7,747 bases of DNA from a bacterium. Its GTDB lineage: Bacteria > Cyanobacteriota > Sericytochromatia > S15B-MN24 > VGJW01. Where the stretch lies: assembly GCA_021790035.1 (NCBI GenBank), contig JAJYIO010000105.1, forward strand, positions 1-7,747. The letters are read 5' to 3'. Shown here in pieces: positions 1-6,120 of the stretch. The notes under the pieces are model-generated. The model ran no database searches. It was not told the origin of the DNA and worked only from the letters and a program-made list of their open reading frames with translations. The translations under genes and the position numbers were made by a program. Numbering within the stretch: position 1 is the stretch's first letter; every line of letters starts with the position of its first letter.

Positions 1-974
1 TGGTAGAGGCGTCGCTCATCCTCGCCCAGGGGGCCATCGAAAGAGATCATGACACGCGCCAGGAGATCGCCGTGCGATCCGTCGCGGCGTGACAGACCCT
101 TGCCGCGCAACCGCAAGGTCCTTCCCGACGCCGTTCCCGCCGGAATCGCCACCCGCACCATGCCCTCGAGAGTGGGGATCTCGATATCGGCGCCGAGGGC
201 GGCCTCGTGAGCCAGGACCGGGATGTCGACGCGGAGGTCGTCTCCGTCTACATCGAAGACCGGGTGCTTCTTGAGGCGAACCGAAAGGGAGAGTTCGCCA
301 TCGGCGCCCCCCACCTTGAGCTTGGTCCCGTCCCGCACCCCGGGAGGGAACTTGACCTCGAGCTGGCGTTCGCTGGTGCGGAATCCGAGCCCGCCGCACG
401 TCTGGCAGAGCTGACCGCGGATGAGCCGCTCACCGCCGCAAACCGGGCATGTCGCAGGCTGTGCCACGGTCAGCCGGCGACGCCCGCCCTTGTCGGCGTC
501 CTCGAGGGACAGCTCGACCTCACCTTCTGCGGCCGGCGCCGCACGCCCGGCCCGAGCACCCGACCCGCCGCGGTGGAACAGCTCCTCGAAGAGATCCTCG
601 AGGACCTTGTTGAACCCCTCGCCGGTCTCGCCCGCATAGGATGTTCCCGCGCCGCGCCGGGCGCCAAACGGTCCACCGCTCGAGCCCGCAAAGCCGCCAC
701 CGAAAGGCCCGCCGCCGCCGCCGGGAGCCGCTCCCATGTTCTGGAACAGCGGCCCGAAACGATCGTACTTGGCCCGCTTGTCCGGATCGCTCAGGACGTC
801 ATAGGCCTCGTTGATTTCCTTGAATCGCGACTCGGCCTTGGCCTTGTCGGGACCCTGATGCCGGTCGGGATGCCACTTCTTGGCAAGATTTCGATAGGCC
901 TTGCGAAGGTCGTCCTCCGAGGCCTTGCGATCGACCCCGAGCACCTCGTAGAAATCCCGCGAGCCGACTGGCAT
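1..974 (-). CDS. dnaJ: DnaJ-family (Hsp40) co-chaperone with a single zinc site, 3' end cut by the window
   Basis: Cytoplasmic J-domain co-chaperone that would stimulate the DnaK ATPase and deliver substrates. 324 codons are visible, with no stop before the left edge. The J domain spans about residues 6-72, with the HPD motif at 35-37 (context KKWHPDRH). A Gly/Phe-rich linker follows (about 80-120, including GGGGGPFGGGF). A short cysteine region has C176, C179, C190 and C193 (CPVCGG and CQTCGGLG), then a DnaJ C-terminal beta domain (VKFPPGVRDGTKL; RLRGKG at 288-293). The last visible residues (GEDERRLY) lie near the usual C-terminus, so probably only some tens of residues are missing. Classical DnaJ has four CxxCxGxG motifs; here there are two. 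The ATG at 974 is chosen because the J domain starts directly after it and GGGGAG lies just upstream. The gene follows the FAH gene on the same strand after 92 bases. It could equally be called a CbpA/DnaJ-like paralogue, so the symbol is tentative. Confidence 0.93.
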   Translation of the reverse strand, partial: MPVGSRDFYEVLGVDRKASEDDLRKAYRNLAKKWHPDRHQGPDKAKAESRFKEINEAYDVLSDPDKRAKYDRFGPLFQNMGAAPGGGGGPFGGGFAGSSGGPFGARRGAGTSYAGETGEGFNKVLEDLFEELFHRGGSGARAGRAAPAAEGEVELSLEDADKGGRRRLTVAQPATCPVCGGERLIRGQLCQTCGGLGFRTSERQLEVKFPPGVRDGTKLKVGGADGELSLSVRLKKHPVFDVDGDDLRVDIPVLAHEAALGADIEIPTLEGMVRVAIPAGTASGRTLRLRGKGLSRRDGSHGDLLARVMISFDGPLGEDERRLY

Positions 975-984
975 CCTGCTCCCC
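975..984 (-). promoter_or_regulatory. Ribosome binding site of the dnaJ-like gene
   Basis: On the minus strand GGGGAG (positions 984-979) precedes the ATG at 974 by four bases. It is purine-rich and complementary to the 16S rRNA tail, and it supports this start codon. The spacing is a little short. Confidence 0.55.
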
Positions 985-1010
985 GTCTTTCCGCTGACTT
1001 ATCGATTCTT

Positions 1011-1040
1011 ACGATAGTACCTTGAGTGCATGTCTGTCAA
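1011..1040 (-). promoter_or_regulatory. Candidate sigma-70-type promoter of the dnaJ-like gene
   Basis: The 92-base gap between the FAH and dnaJ-like genes holds a perfect -35 hexamer TTGACA on the minus strand (1040-1035). Possible -10 hexamers are TATCGT (1016-1011, spacer 18) or TACTAT (1019-1014, spacer 15), each four of six to TATAAT. This would let the chaperone gene be transcribed separately from the MBL/FAH genes upstream. There is no CIRCE element: only one GAGTGC half-site-like word is present, without its partner. Confidence 0.45.
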
Positions 1041-1066
1041 TTGAATTAATGAACGGGCCGAGATCT

Positions 1067-1690
1067 TCACCCTTCGCACGGACAACGCAGGGACTCTAGC
1101 CCCGTGATCTCGACCTCGACCACGTCGCCGGGCGCCAGCCGCGGCGGCTCGCCAGGCGTCCCGGTCAAGAGGATATCCCCCTCTTCCCAGGTGAGATACC
1201 GCGATCCGAAGGCGAGCACCTCGGCCACCTTGAAGATCAGGTCCGAGATCGGCCCGCGCTGCGCCTCGCGGCCATTGAGCCGCGTGACGAGTTCCGCCGC
1301 GGGATCGAGACTGACCGGAGCGATCGGGCCCACCGGGCAAAACGTGTCGCACCCCTTGGCACGCCACCACTGCTTGTCGCTCCTCTGCCACTCGCGCTCC
1401 GAGATGTCGAGGGCGCAGGCAAAGCCGCGCACGATTCCCATCGCCTCGAAGACGGACAGATCGCGCGCCGTCTTGCCGATGATCACGGCGAGCTCGCCTT
1501 CGGCCTCGACGTGCCGCGCATCCGGTGGCAGCCGGATGGCCTCGCTTGACGCGATGAGCGCCGTGCTCGGCTTGAAGAACAGCTCCGGGTGCATCGGCTC
1601 GGGCCGTCCATGCAGGTGGCTACGGTAGTTCAGGCCCACGCAAACGATCTTCCCGGGCCGCCGGGTGAGTCCATCGGGCAAGCTCATCAT
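1067..1690 (-). CDS. Fumarylacetoacetate hydrolase (FAH) family protein
   Basis: 207 aa, the size of small single-domain FAH-family enzymes. These use a divalent metal to hydrolyse, decarboxylate or isomerise 2-oxo/acylpyruvate-type carboxylic acids in the cytoplasm. Visible family marks are CVGLNYRSH (17-25); ELFFKPSTAL (36-45); metal ligands in EGELAVIIGK (E64 and E66) with the third acidic ligand D95 in CALDISERE; K112 before the DTFCPVGP motif (115-122); and LLTGTPGEPP (174-183) followed by PGDVVEVEI near the C-terminus. The catalytic set appears complete, so it should be active. The sequence alone does not say whether it is an acylpyruvase, an oxaloacetate decarboxylase or an aromatic-degradation enzyme. 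The ATG at 1690 shares its A with the TGA stop of the upstream MBL gene (TGATG). A second ATG follows directly at 1687. No good Shine-Dalgarno is seen, so translation probably depends on re-initiation from the upstream gene. Confidence 0.93.
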   Translation of the reverse strand: MMSLPDGLTRRPGKIVCVGLNYRSHLHGRPEPMHPELFFKPSTALIASSEAIRLPPDARHVEAEGELAVIIGKTARDLSVFEAMGIVRGFACALDISEREWQRSDKQWWRAKGCDTFCPVGPIAPVSLDPAAELVTRLNGREAQRGPISDLIFKVAEVLAFGSRYLTWEEGDILLTGTPGEPPRLAPGDVVEVEITGLESLRCPCEG

Positions 1691-2556
1691 CACACCGCCG
1701 TGCTTGCAAGCAAGGGAGCATCGAGCGCATCGCAGACCTTGCCGGCGGCGTCGAATCGGGCTGCCAGCAGCTTGCGATCGTGATAGAAGGACAGCCACCA
1801 GCCCTCTGCCTGGGCCCTGGGAAGCCACCGGGCCTTCTGCTCTATCGATTGCATCGGGAAGTCGTCGTAGGCCATCACCCAGAGCGGGTTGATGTGGGCG
1901 TGCGTGGGAAGGAGGTCTCCCATGTGAAGGACGGTCTGTCCGCCGCTCGACATCTTGAGGATCTGGTGGCCCTGCGTGTGCCCGCCAGTAAGGTGCACCT
2001 CGATCCCCTCCGCAATCTCGGCAGTTCCATCTACCACGTGAGCGAGGCCGGCATCCGCGACGGGACGCCAGTTCTCCTCCTGGTAGGCATGCTTGGTGCG
2101 CAGGTGAGGGGTCGTCATGGCCTCCAGCTCGAGGCGCTGAACCACGACCCGGGCGCGGGGGAATGTCGGGCGGATGCTGCCGTCTGCCTCCAGCGTGGTC
2201 GCTCCCCCCGCATGATCGGGGTGCAAGTGCGTGAAAACCAGGTGCGTGACGTCTTCGGGCGCCAGGCCGAACCGGGCGAGATCCCGGCGAGGATCGCAAT
2301 CTCGGGACAGCCGGTACTGGACGCGCTGCTTCTCGGTGAGCTTGTTGCCGTAACCGGCGTCGATCAGCATCACCGTACCGGGCCGGCGGACCAGCAACGG
2401 GCGCAGGGAAAGCGGGATGAAGTTCTCGGAGTCCGCAGGATACCGCTTGCTCCATACGACCCTCGGCACGACGCCGAACATGGCGCCCCCATCGAGGCCA
2501 AAATCCGCCTCGTACAGCCAGTCGAGTGAAATGTCGCCGATCTGCATGGGCCGCAT
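1690..2556 (-). CDS. MBL-fold (metallo-beta-lactamase superfamily) metallohydrolase
   Basis: 288 aa soluble hydrolase of the broad GloB/lactonase-like MBL group (COG0491 type), binding two metal ions. The ligand series is complete: H110, H112, D114 and H115 in FTHLHPDHAGG, H193 in GGHTQGH, D213 in LHMGD, and H259 in SFYHD. The N-terminus carries LDGGAMFGVVPRVVW (21-35), a stretch I associate with uncharacterised COG0491 hydrolases, and IDAGYGNK (65-72) forms the next strand and turn. There is no signal peptide. Substrate is unknown; related folds hydrolyse lactones, thioesters and esters. Its stop overlaps the start of the FAH gene, suggesting co-translation and a linked substrate. The start is uncertain: ATG at 2556 gives the product described, ATG at 2547 (MQIGD) fits family alignments about as well, and ATG at 2580 is possible. 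None has a clear ribosome site. An in-frame reading extends back to 2886 but lies antisense to the regulator and is not used. Confidence 0.92.
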   Translation of the reverse strand: MRPMQIGDISLDWLYEADFGLDGGAMFGVVPRVVWSKRYPADSENFIPLSLRPLLVRRPGTVMLIDAGYGNKLTEKQRVQYRLSRDCDPRRDLARFGLAPEDVTHLVFTHLHPDHAGGATTLEADGSIRPTFPRARVVVQRLELEAMTTPHLRTKHAYQEENWRPVADAGLAHVVDGTAEIAEGIEVHLTGGHTQGHQILKMSSGGQTVLHMGDLLPTHAHINPLWVMAYDDFPMQSIEQKARWLPRAQAEGWWLSFYHDRKLLAARFDAAGKVCDALDAPLLASTAV

Positions 2557-2644
2557 GATTGCACGCGGGTAGACGAGCATCAAGCCAGCGAACTCGGTGG
2601 CTCGCACGCCAGTTCTGGGTACAAGAGCGTGGGGGCGAAGGGCT
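2557..2644. promoter_or_regulatory. Divergent start region between the MBL hydrolase and response regulator genes
   Basis: This short stretch separates the two divergent coding regions if the regulator starts at TTG 2645; if it starts at GTG 2597 only about 40 bases remain. On the plus strand TACAAG (2620-2625) resembles a -10 hexamer (four of six) but has no clear -35. I see no convincing promoter for the MBL gene and no operator-like palindrome. Confidence 0.25.
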
Positions 2645-3349
2645 TTGCGCCAAGTTCTGGTGGCGATCGAGGACGGGGCGGTCCGGCGGCTGATCGGGCC
2701 CATCGTCAGCGGAATCGGTGACGTCGCCGTGCAATATGCCAGCACGGCATCCGAGGCCGTGGCCAGGGCCAGGGCATTCCGCCCCCACCTGGTGATGGGC
2801 GAGGTCGAGTTTGCCGGGCCAGGTGGCGAATCGTCGTCCCTGGTGAAGGCGATCCGGTCGGATCCGGCTCTCTTTCGGCTTGCCATCCTCGCGGTGAGCC
2901 AGAATGACGACCTTCCCCACCGGTACGCAGCCTTTGCCGACGGGGCCGACGACTACGTGAGCTGGCCCTTCGACGCCCTCGAGCTCCAGTTCCGGATCAA
3001 GGCGCTGCTGCGGCGCGCCTGCTGGAACGATGCGCCCGACGCGGTCGAGGTCGGCGATCTCCGGATCGACGAGGCGCGTTGCGTGGCGGTGCGAGGGGGC
3101 CGCGAGATCGCGCTGACTCCGTCCGAATTTGCCATACTGCGCTACTTGATGCGCCACGCAGGCCGGCGCATATCCGTGGAAATGCTGCTCACGGAAGCCC
3201 TCTCCTATCCAAGCAAGACCGGGGATCCGCAGATCATCTACACCCACGTCAAGAACCTGCGCGTCAAGCTGGGACGCGACTCGCAGCCAGCCCCCATCCA
3301 TTCGAGCCGTCACGGCTATCTGCTCATCCCCTCGGATGGCGATCCGTAA
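2597..3349 (+). CDS. OmpR/PhoB-type response regulator with a degenerate receiver domain
   Basis: Up to 250 aa. An N-terminal CheY-like receiver (about residues 19-140) is followed by a winged-helix DNA-binding domain of the OmpR/PhoB type (about 152-245). That second domain shows LTPSEFAILRYL (173-184), the recognition-helix region IIYTHVKNLRVKLGR (213-227) and the wing ending HSSRHGYLL. The receiver keeps the acidic pair E25 and D26, a Ser at the Thr switch position (S101), and the GADDY...PF ending. However, the phospho-acceptor Asp is Glu (E69, codon 2801-2803, context HLVMGEVEF) and the conserved Lys before Pro-Phe is Trp (W123, codon 2963-2965). It probably binds DNA without conventional phosphorylation. 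Start choice: GTG at 2597 gives the longest reading. TTG at 2645 (LRQVLVAIED) fits receiver domains better, has GGGGG and GAAGG upstream, and leaves more room for a divergent promoter. I rate the two about equal. The kinase gene follows after 81 bases. Confidence 0.9.
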   Translation: MARTPVLGTRAWGRRALRQVLVAIEDGAVRRLIGPIVSGIGDVAVQYASTASEAVARARAFRPHLVMGEVEFAGPGGESSSLVKAIRSDPALFRLAILAVSQNDDLPHRYAAFADGADDYVSWPFDALELQFRIKALLRRACWNDAPDAVEVGDLRIDEARCVAVRGGREIALTPSEFAILRYLMRHAGRRISVEMLLTEALSYPSKTGDPQIIYTHVKNLRVKLGRDSQPAPIHSSRHGYLLIPSDGDP

Positions 3350-3416
3350 CCGGTCCAGCGTCGGCGTGTCCTTCCACGCAAACTCGATGAAGCTAACCGG
3401 AAGCTCGGGCTTGCAG

Positions 3417-3422
3417 TACAAT
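3417..3422 (+). promoter_or_regulatory. Candidate -10 element of the histidine kinase gene
   Basis: TACAAT matches TATAAT at five of six positions and ends eight bases before the ATG at 3431. Normal spacing would put the transcription start almost on the start codon, giving a leaderless or near-leaderless mRNA. No clear -35 hexamer lies 16-18 bases upstream. The bases between (AGAGAAG) could also serve as a weak ribosome site on a longer transcript from the regulator gene. Confidence 0.4.
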
Positions 3423-3430
3423 AGAGAAGC

Positions 3431-4675
3431 ATGTTATCAGCGCCCATTGCGGCCATCGGTCGCATCACCCGCAACCTGACGGCCGCCGATTCACTGCTCG
3501 AACTCCTGGCCACCTCCGCCCGGGAAGGCGCCGAGGCCTTGAATGCCAGGATGGCTCTGGCCCTGTTGTGGAATGCCGGGCACGGGGCGCTCGAGATCGG
3601 AGCGACCCACGGGATGGATCCGGATCTCGTGCCAGCGCTCAACGAGGCGCTGCGAGTAGAGCGTGAGGGAATCGCCCAGGAGGCGATCGCTCGCAACCAG
3701 ATCCAGGTGATGGCGGATCTCGCCACGCACCCGCCATCGGTCGTGCTGCCCGAATGGCTCGCGATGGGCCTCAAGAGCGCCTTTGCGGTACCTCTTTCTT
3801 TTTCTGGCAAGCCCCTCGGCGTCCTCGTCCTCTTCGACGATCGGCCCCATGCTCTGTCAGCTGACGACCGTGACTTGCTGGCGACCCTCGGGAGCCTCAT
3901 CTCGGCGGCCATTCACCACGCGCAGCTTCTCGCTCTCATTGCCGAGCGGACGGCACTCCTCGAGGAGGCCAACGCGGGTCTGGAGGAAGCCAACCGCCTC
4001 AAGAACGAGTTCGTTGCGATCGCCAGCCACGAACTTCGCACCCCGATGACGGCCATCAAGGGATACGCAACGCTCTTGCAGGAGCCCGACCTGTCGCCCG
4101 AGGATCAAGCGGATGCAGTGCGCATCGTGGGCGAGCAGACCGATCGCCTCACGCGCATCCTGGACGAACTTCTCGATCTGGCGACCCTCGAATCTGGCCG
4201 CATGCCTCTGATCCTCTCGACGGTCGACATCACGGTGGCCCTGGAGCGCACCCGCACGCTGCTGGTTCGCAAGTATCCCGATCGCCCGATCGAGCTCGAC
4301 GTGAGATCGGGGATCGACGCCCTGCAGACCGATTCCGACAAGCTCGAGCAGATCTTGCTCAACCTGGTCGATAACGCCTGCAAGTACTCGGCCGCGGATG
4401 CGCCCATCACGCTATCCGTCGAGACGGCCGAAGGCGGGCTCGAGATCCGGGTCCACAATGACGGTCCGGGGCTGTCCGAAGCCGAGCAGGCCAAGATGTT
4501 CGACAAGTTCCATCGCCTCGACCGCACGCTTCATCAAGCTCGCGGCACCGGGCTGGGGCTTTACATCACCCGGCAGCTCGTCGATCTCCTCGGGGGCAGC
4601 ATCCGCGTCGAAAGCGGCGAGGATCTCGGCGTCACCGTGGCCTTCAGCCTCCCGATTCGGTTGACGGCAGCCTGA
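3431..4675 (+). CDS. Soluble GAF-domain sensor histidine kinase
   Basis: 414 aa, no membrane segment, so a cytoplasmic kinase. A GAF-type sensory domain covers about residues 17-165 (MALALLWNAG, FAVPLSFSGKPLGVLVLFDD). A short Glu/Ala-rich coiled linker (171-192) leads to the HisKA dimerisation helix with the phospho-acceptor H200 in SHELRTP. The ExxT signature right after that His (E201-T204) is associated with phosphatase activity as well. The ATPase domain has the N box (ILLNLVDNACKYS, N311 and N315), a G1 box NDGPGL (342-348) with Asn at the usual Asp position, an F box (MFDKFHRLD) and a G2 box GTGLGLYITRQ (372-382). All parts for autophosphorylation are present. The GAF ligand cannot be told from sequence. 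It stands 81 bases after a response regulator whose receiver lacks the phospho-accepting Asp, so its true partner may be encoded elsewhere. The ATG at 3431 is used; no earlier in-frame start looks better. Confidence 0.95.
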   Translation: MLSAPIAAIGRITRNLTAADSLLELLATSAREGAEALNARMALALLWNAGHGALEIGATHGMDPDLVPALNEALRVEREGIAQEAIARNQIQVMADLATHPPSVVLPEWLAMGLKSAFAVPLSFSGKPLGVLVLFDDRPHALSADDRDLLATLGSLISAAIHHAQLLALIAERTALLEEANAGLEEANRLKNEFVAIASHELRTPMTAIKGYATLLQEPDLSPEDQADAVRIVGEQTDRLTRILDELLDLATLESGRMPLILSTVDITVALERTRTLLVRKYPDRPIELDVRSGIDALQTDSDKLEQILLNLVDNACKYSAADAPITLSVETAEGGLEIRVHNDGPGLSEAEQAKMFDKFHRLDRTLHQARGTGLGLYITRQLVDLLGGSIRVESGEDLGVTVAFSLPIRLTAA

Positions 4676-4715
4676 CCCGCGCGGGTACCAAGCCGGCTTG
4701 ATCGATTCAAGCCGG
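4675..4715. terminator. Tandem palindromes between convergent genes, possible bidirectional terminator
   Basis: The 55 bases between the kinase stop and the stop of the convergent GTPase gene hold two inverted repeats. ACCCGCGCGGGT (4675-4686) is a perfect 12-base palindrome overlapping the kinase stop codon. A hairpin with arms CCGGCTTGA (4693-4701) and TCAAGCCGG (4707-4715) forms a nine-pair stem with a five-base loop. The second would be a stable RNA hairpin on either strand. Neither is followed by a T run on either strand, so intrinsic termination is plausible but not of the classical form. Confidence 0.4.
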
Positions 4716-4730
4716 GAACCTCTAAATCGT

Positions 4731-6071
4731 TCAGGCCAGGGCCGGGGTTGGAACCTGGGCCAGGAAGGAATCGATCTCGTCAGCGAGGGTGGGCTTGCCG
4801 ATCTCCTGGAGCTCGTAGGTGACGCGGAGCGCGGGAACTCGGATGTCGATGAGACGCCGCAAGTCGATCGGCGTGGCGATCAGGACGAGATCCGCGGGAG
4901 TGGCGTTGACCGTGGCCTCGAGATCCTTGACCTGGCGATCGCCGTACCCCATCGCCGGCAACAGCGTGCCGATGTCCGGGTACTTCCGGAAGGTGTCTGC
5001 GATGGTCCCGACCGCATGAGCTCGTGGATCCAGGATCTCGGACGCACCGAACCGCTGCGCCGCCACGACGCCGGCGCCGTAGCGCATACCGCCGTGCGTC
5101 AGCGTGGGGCCGTCCTCGATGACCAGCACGCGCTTGCCCGCAATCGCCTCATAGCCATCGACGAACAGCGGCGAGCAGGCGTCGACGATCCGGGCGCCAG
5201 GATTGGCCTGGCGAACCGCGCTGCGAACCGCCTCGATGTCTCCCGGCGCGGCCGTGTCGATCTTGTTGATGACCACCACGTCCGCGCGGCGAAGGTTGGT
5301 CTCGCCGGGGTGGAAGGACGTCTCGTGCCCCGGGCGGTGAGGATCGACGACCACGATCTCGAGATCGCTCTTGAAGAAGGGAAAATCGTTATTGCCGCCA
5401 TCCCAGACCACGACATCCGCCTCCTGCTCGGCCTGGCGAAGGATCTTCTCGTAGTCGACCCCGGCATACACGACCGTGCCGCGAGCGATGTGGGGCTCGT
5501 ACTCCTCGCGCTCCTCGATGGTGCAGTGATGGCGATCCAGATCCGCTTCGCTGGCGAATCGCTGCACTTCCTGCTCGACGAGATCCCCATAAGGCATGGG
5601 ATGCCTGACGGCCACGACCTTGAGCCCGCGCTCCTGAAGCAGCTCGCAGACGCGACGCGTGGTCTGGCTCTTGCCGGCTCCCGTACGCACCGCGCACACG
5701 GAAACCACGCGCTTGCTCGACGCAACCATCGTGGCAGCGGGCCCGAGGAGCCGGAAGTCGGCACCCGCAGCCATCACGCGCGAGGCAAGATGCATCACCT
5801 GGAGGTGCGACACGTCGCTATAGGCAAATACCGCCTGCTCGACGCCGAGCTCCTGGATCAGACGCTCGAGTTCGGATTCCTCGAAGATGGGAATCCCGTC
5901 CGGATAGAGCGGCCCCGCAAGCGCTGCCGGGTAGCGTCGTCCCGAGATGTCCGGGATCTGGGTGGCAGTGAATGCCACGACCTCGTACTCGCCGCGTTCA
6001 CGAAAGTACACGTTGAAATTGTGGAAATCGCGACCCGCAGCCCCAAGAATCAAAATTTTCGTACGATTCAT
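4731..6071 (-). CDS. Cyclic 2,3-diphosphoglycerate synthetase-type P-loop GTPase (COG2403-like)
   Basis: 446 aa. Its layout matches the family of archaeal cyclic 2,3-diphosphoglycerate synthetase (about 460 aa), which closes 2,3-bisphosphoglycerate into the cyclic compound using ATP. An N-terminal Rossmann-like domain begins ILILGAAGRDFHNFN (6-20) and includes AYSDVSH (83-89). A P-loop follows, VRTGAGKSQTTR (128-139, K134), with a later VWDGGNNDFPF (222-232), DPHRPGHE (243-250), the nucleotide-specificity-type motif NKID (269-272), and VIEDGPTLTHGGM (317-329). No signal peptide or membrane helix. Bacterial homologues exist but their job is mostly unknown, so cDPG synthesis here is inference from family only; 'predicted GTPase' is the safer name. 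The ATG at 6071 lies six bases after TAGAAT, with no Shine-Dalgarno, suggesting a leaderless transcript. It diverges from the cyclic-nucleotide-binding gene and converges on the kinase. The plus-strand reading over the same bases is a shadow. Confidence 0.88.
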   Translation of the reverse strand: MNRTKILILGAAGRDFHNFNVYFRERGEYEVVAFTATQIPDISGRRYPAALAGPLYPDGIPIFEESELERLIQELGVEQAVFAYSDVSHLQVMHLASRVMAAGADFRLLGPAATMVASSKRVVSVCAVRTGAGKSQTTRRVCELLQERGLKVVAVRHPMPYGDLVEQEVQRFASEADLDRHHCTIEEREEYEPHIARGTVVYAGVDYEKILRQAEQEADVVVWDGGNNDFPFFKSDLEIVVVDPHRPGHETSFHPGETNLRRADVVVINKIDTAAPGDIEAVRSAVRQANPGARIVDACSPLFVDGYEAIAGKRVLVIEDGPTLTHGGMRYGAGVVAAQRFGASEILDPRAHAVGTIADTFRKYPDIGTLLPAMGYGDRQVKDLEATVNATPADLVLIATPIDLRRLIDIRVPALRVTYELQEIGKPTLADEIDSFLAQVPTPALA

Positions 6072-6077
6072 GGCCAG

Positions 6078-6083
6078 ATTCTA
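6078..6083 (-). promoter_or_regulatory. Candidate -10 element of the cDPGS-type GTPase gene
   Basis: On the minus strand TAGAAT (five of six to TATAAT) is followed by six bases (CTGGCC) and then the ATG at 6071. The expected transcription start, about seven bases after the hexamer, falls on the A of the start codon. There is no purine-rich ribosome site before the ATG. The -35 region is poor. Confidence 0.45.
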
Positions 6084-6098
6084 ACATTGGCAAGCGGG

Positions 6099-6104
6099 TA
6101 CAAA
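6099..6104 (+). promoter_or_regulatory. Weak candidate -10 element of the cyclic-nucleotide-binding gene
   Basis: TACAAA lies 31 bases before the ATG at 6136, inside the 64-base divergent gap. It matches four of six bases of TATAAT and shares GTACAA with sequences before the other two plus-strand genes. No good -35 is seen at 16-18 bases upstream, so this is a low-confidence call. Confidence 0.25.
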
Positions 6105-6120
6105 ACGTGGGTAGACCATA

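Noticed and set aside
207..1025. 272-codon plus-strand open reading opposite the dnaJ-like gene
   Set aside because: Shadow of a gene with clear J domain, HPD and cysteine motifs on the minus strand; no domain of its own.
1006..1030. CIRCE heat-shock operator before the dnaJ-like gene
   Set aside because: GAGTGC at 1024-1029 matches part of one half-site, but the partner half nine bases away does not match TTAGCACTC.
2557..2886. N-terminal extension of the MBL hydrolase reading frame
   Set aside because: The added residues are antisense to the response regulator's receiver domain and lie before the natural beginning of the MBL fold.
1067..3421. Very long minus-strand open reading of 784 codons
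   Set aside because: Only its last 207 codons are the FAH gene. The rest runs antisense to the regulator and out of frame through the MBL hydrolase, whose motifs are complete in another frame.
3770..3780. G1-box Asn in the kinase (residue 343) as a sign of inactivity
   Set aside because: The form NDGPG is common in working histidine kinases, and the other boxes are intact, so I do not treat it as a defect; the position given is only a placeholder inside the gene, the codon itself being near 4457-4459.
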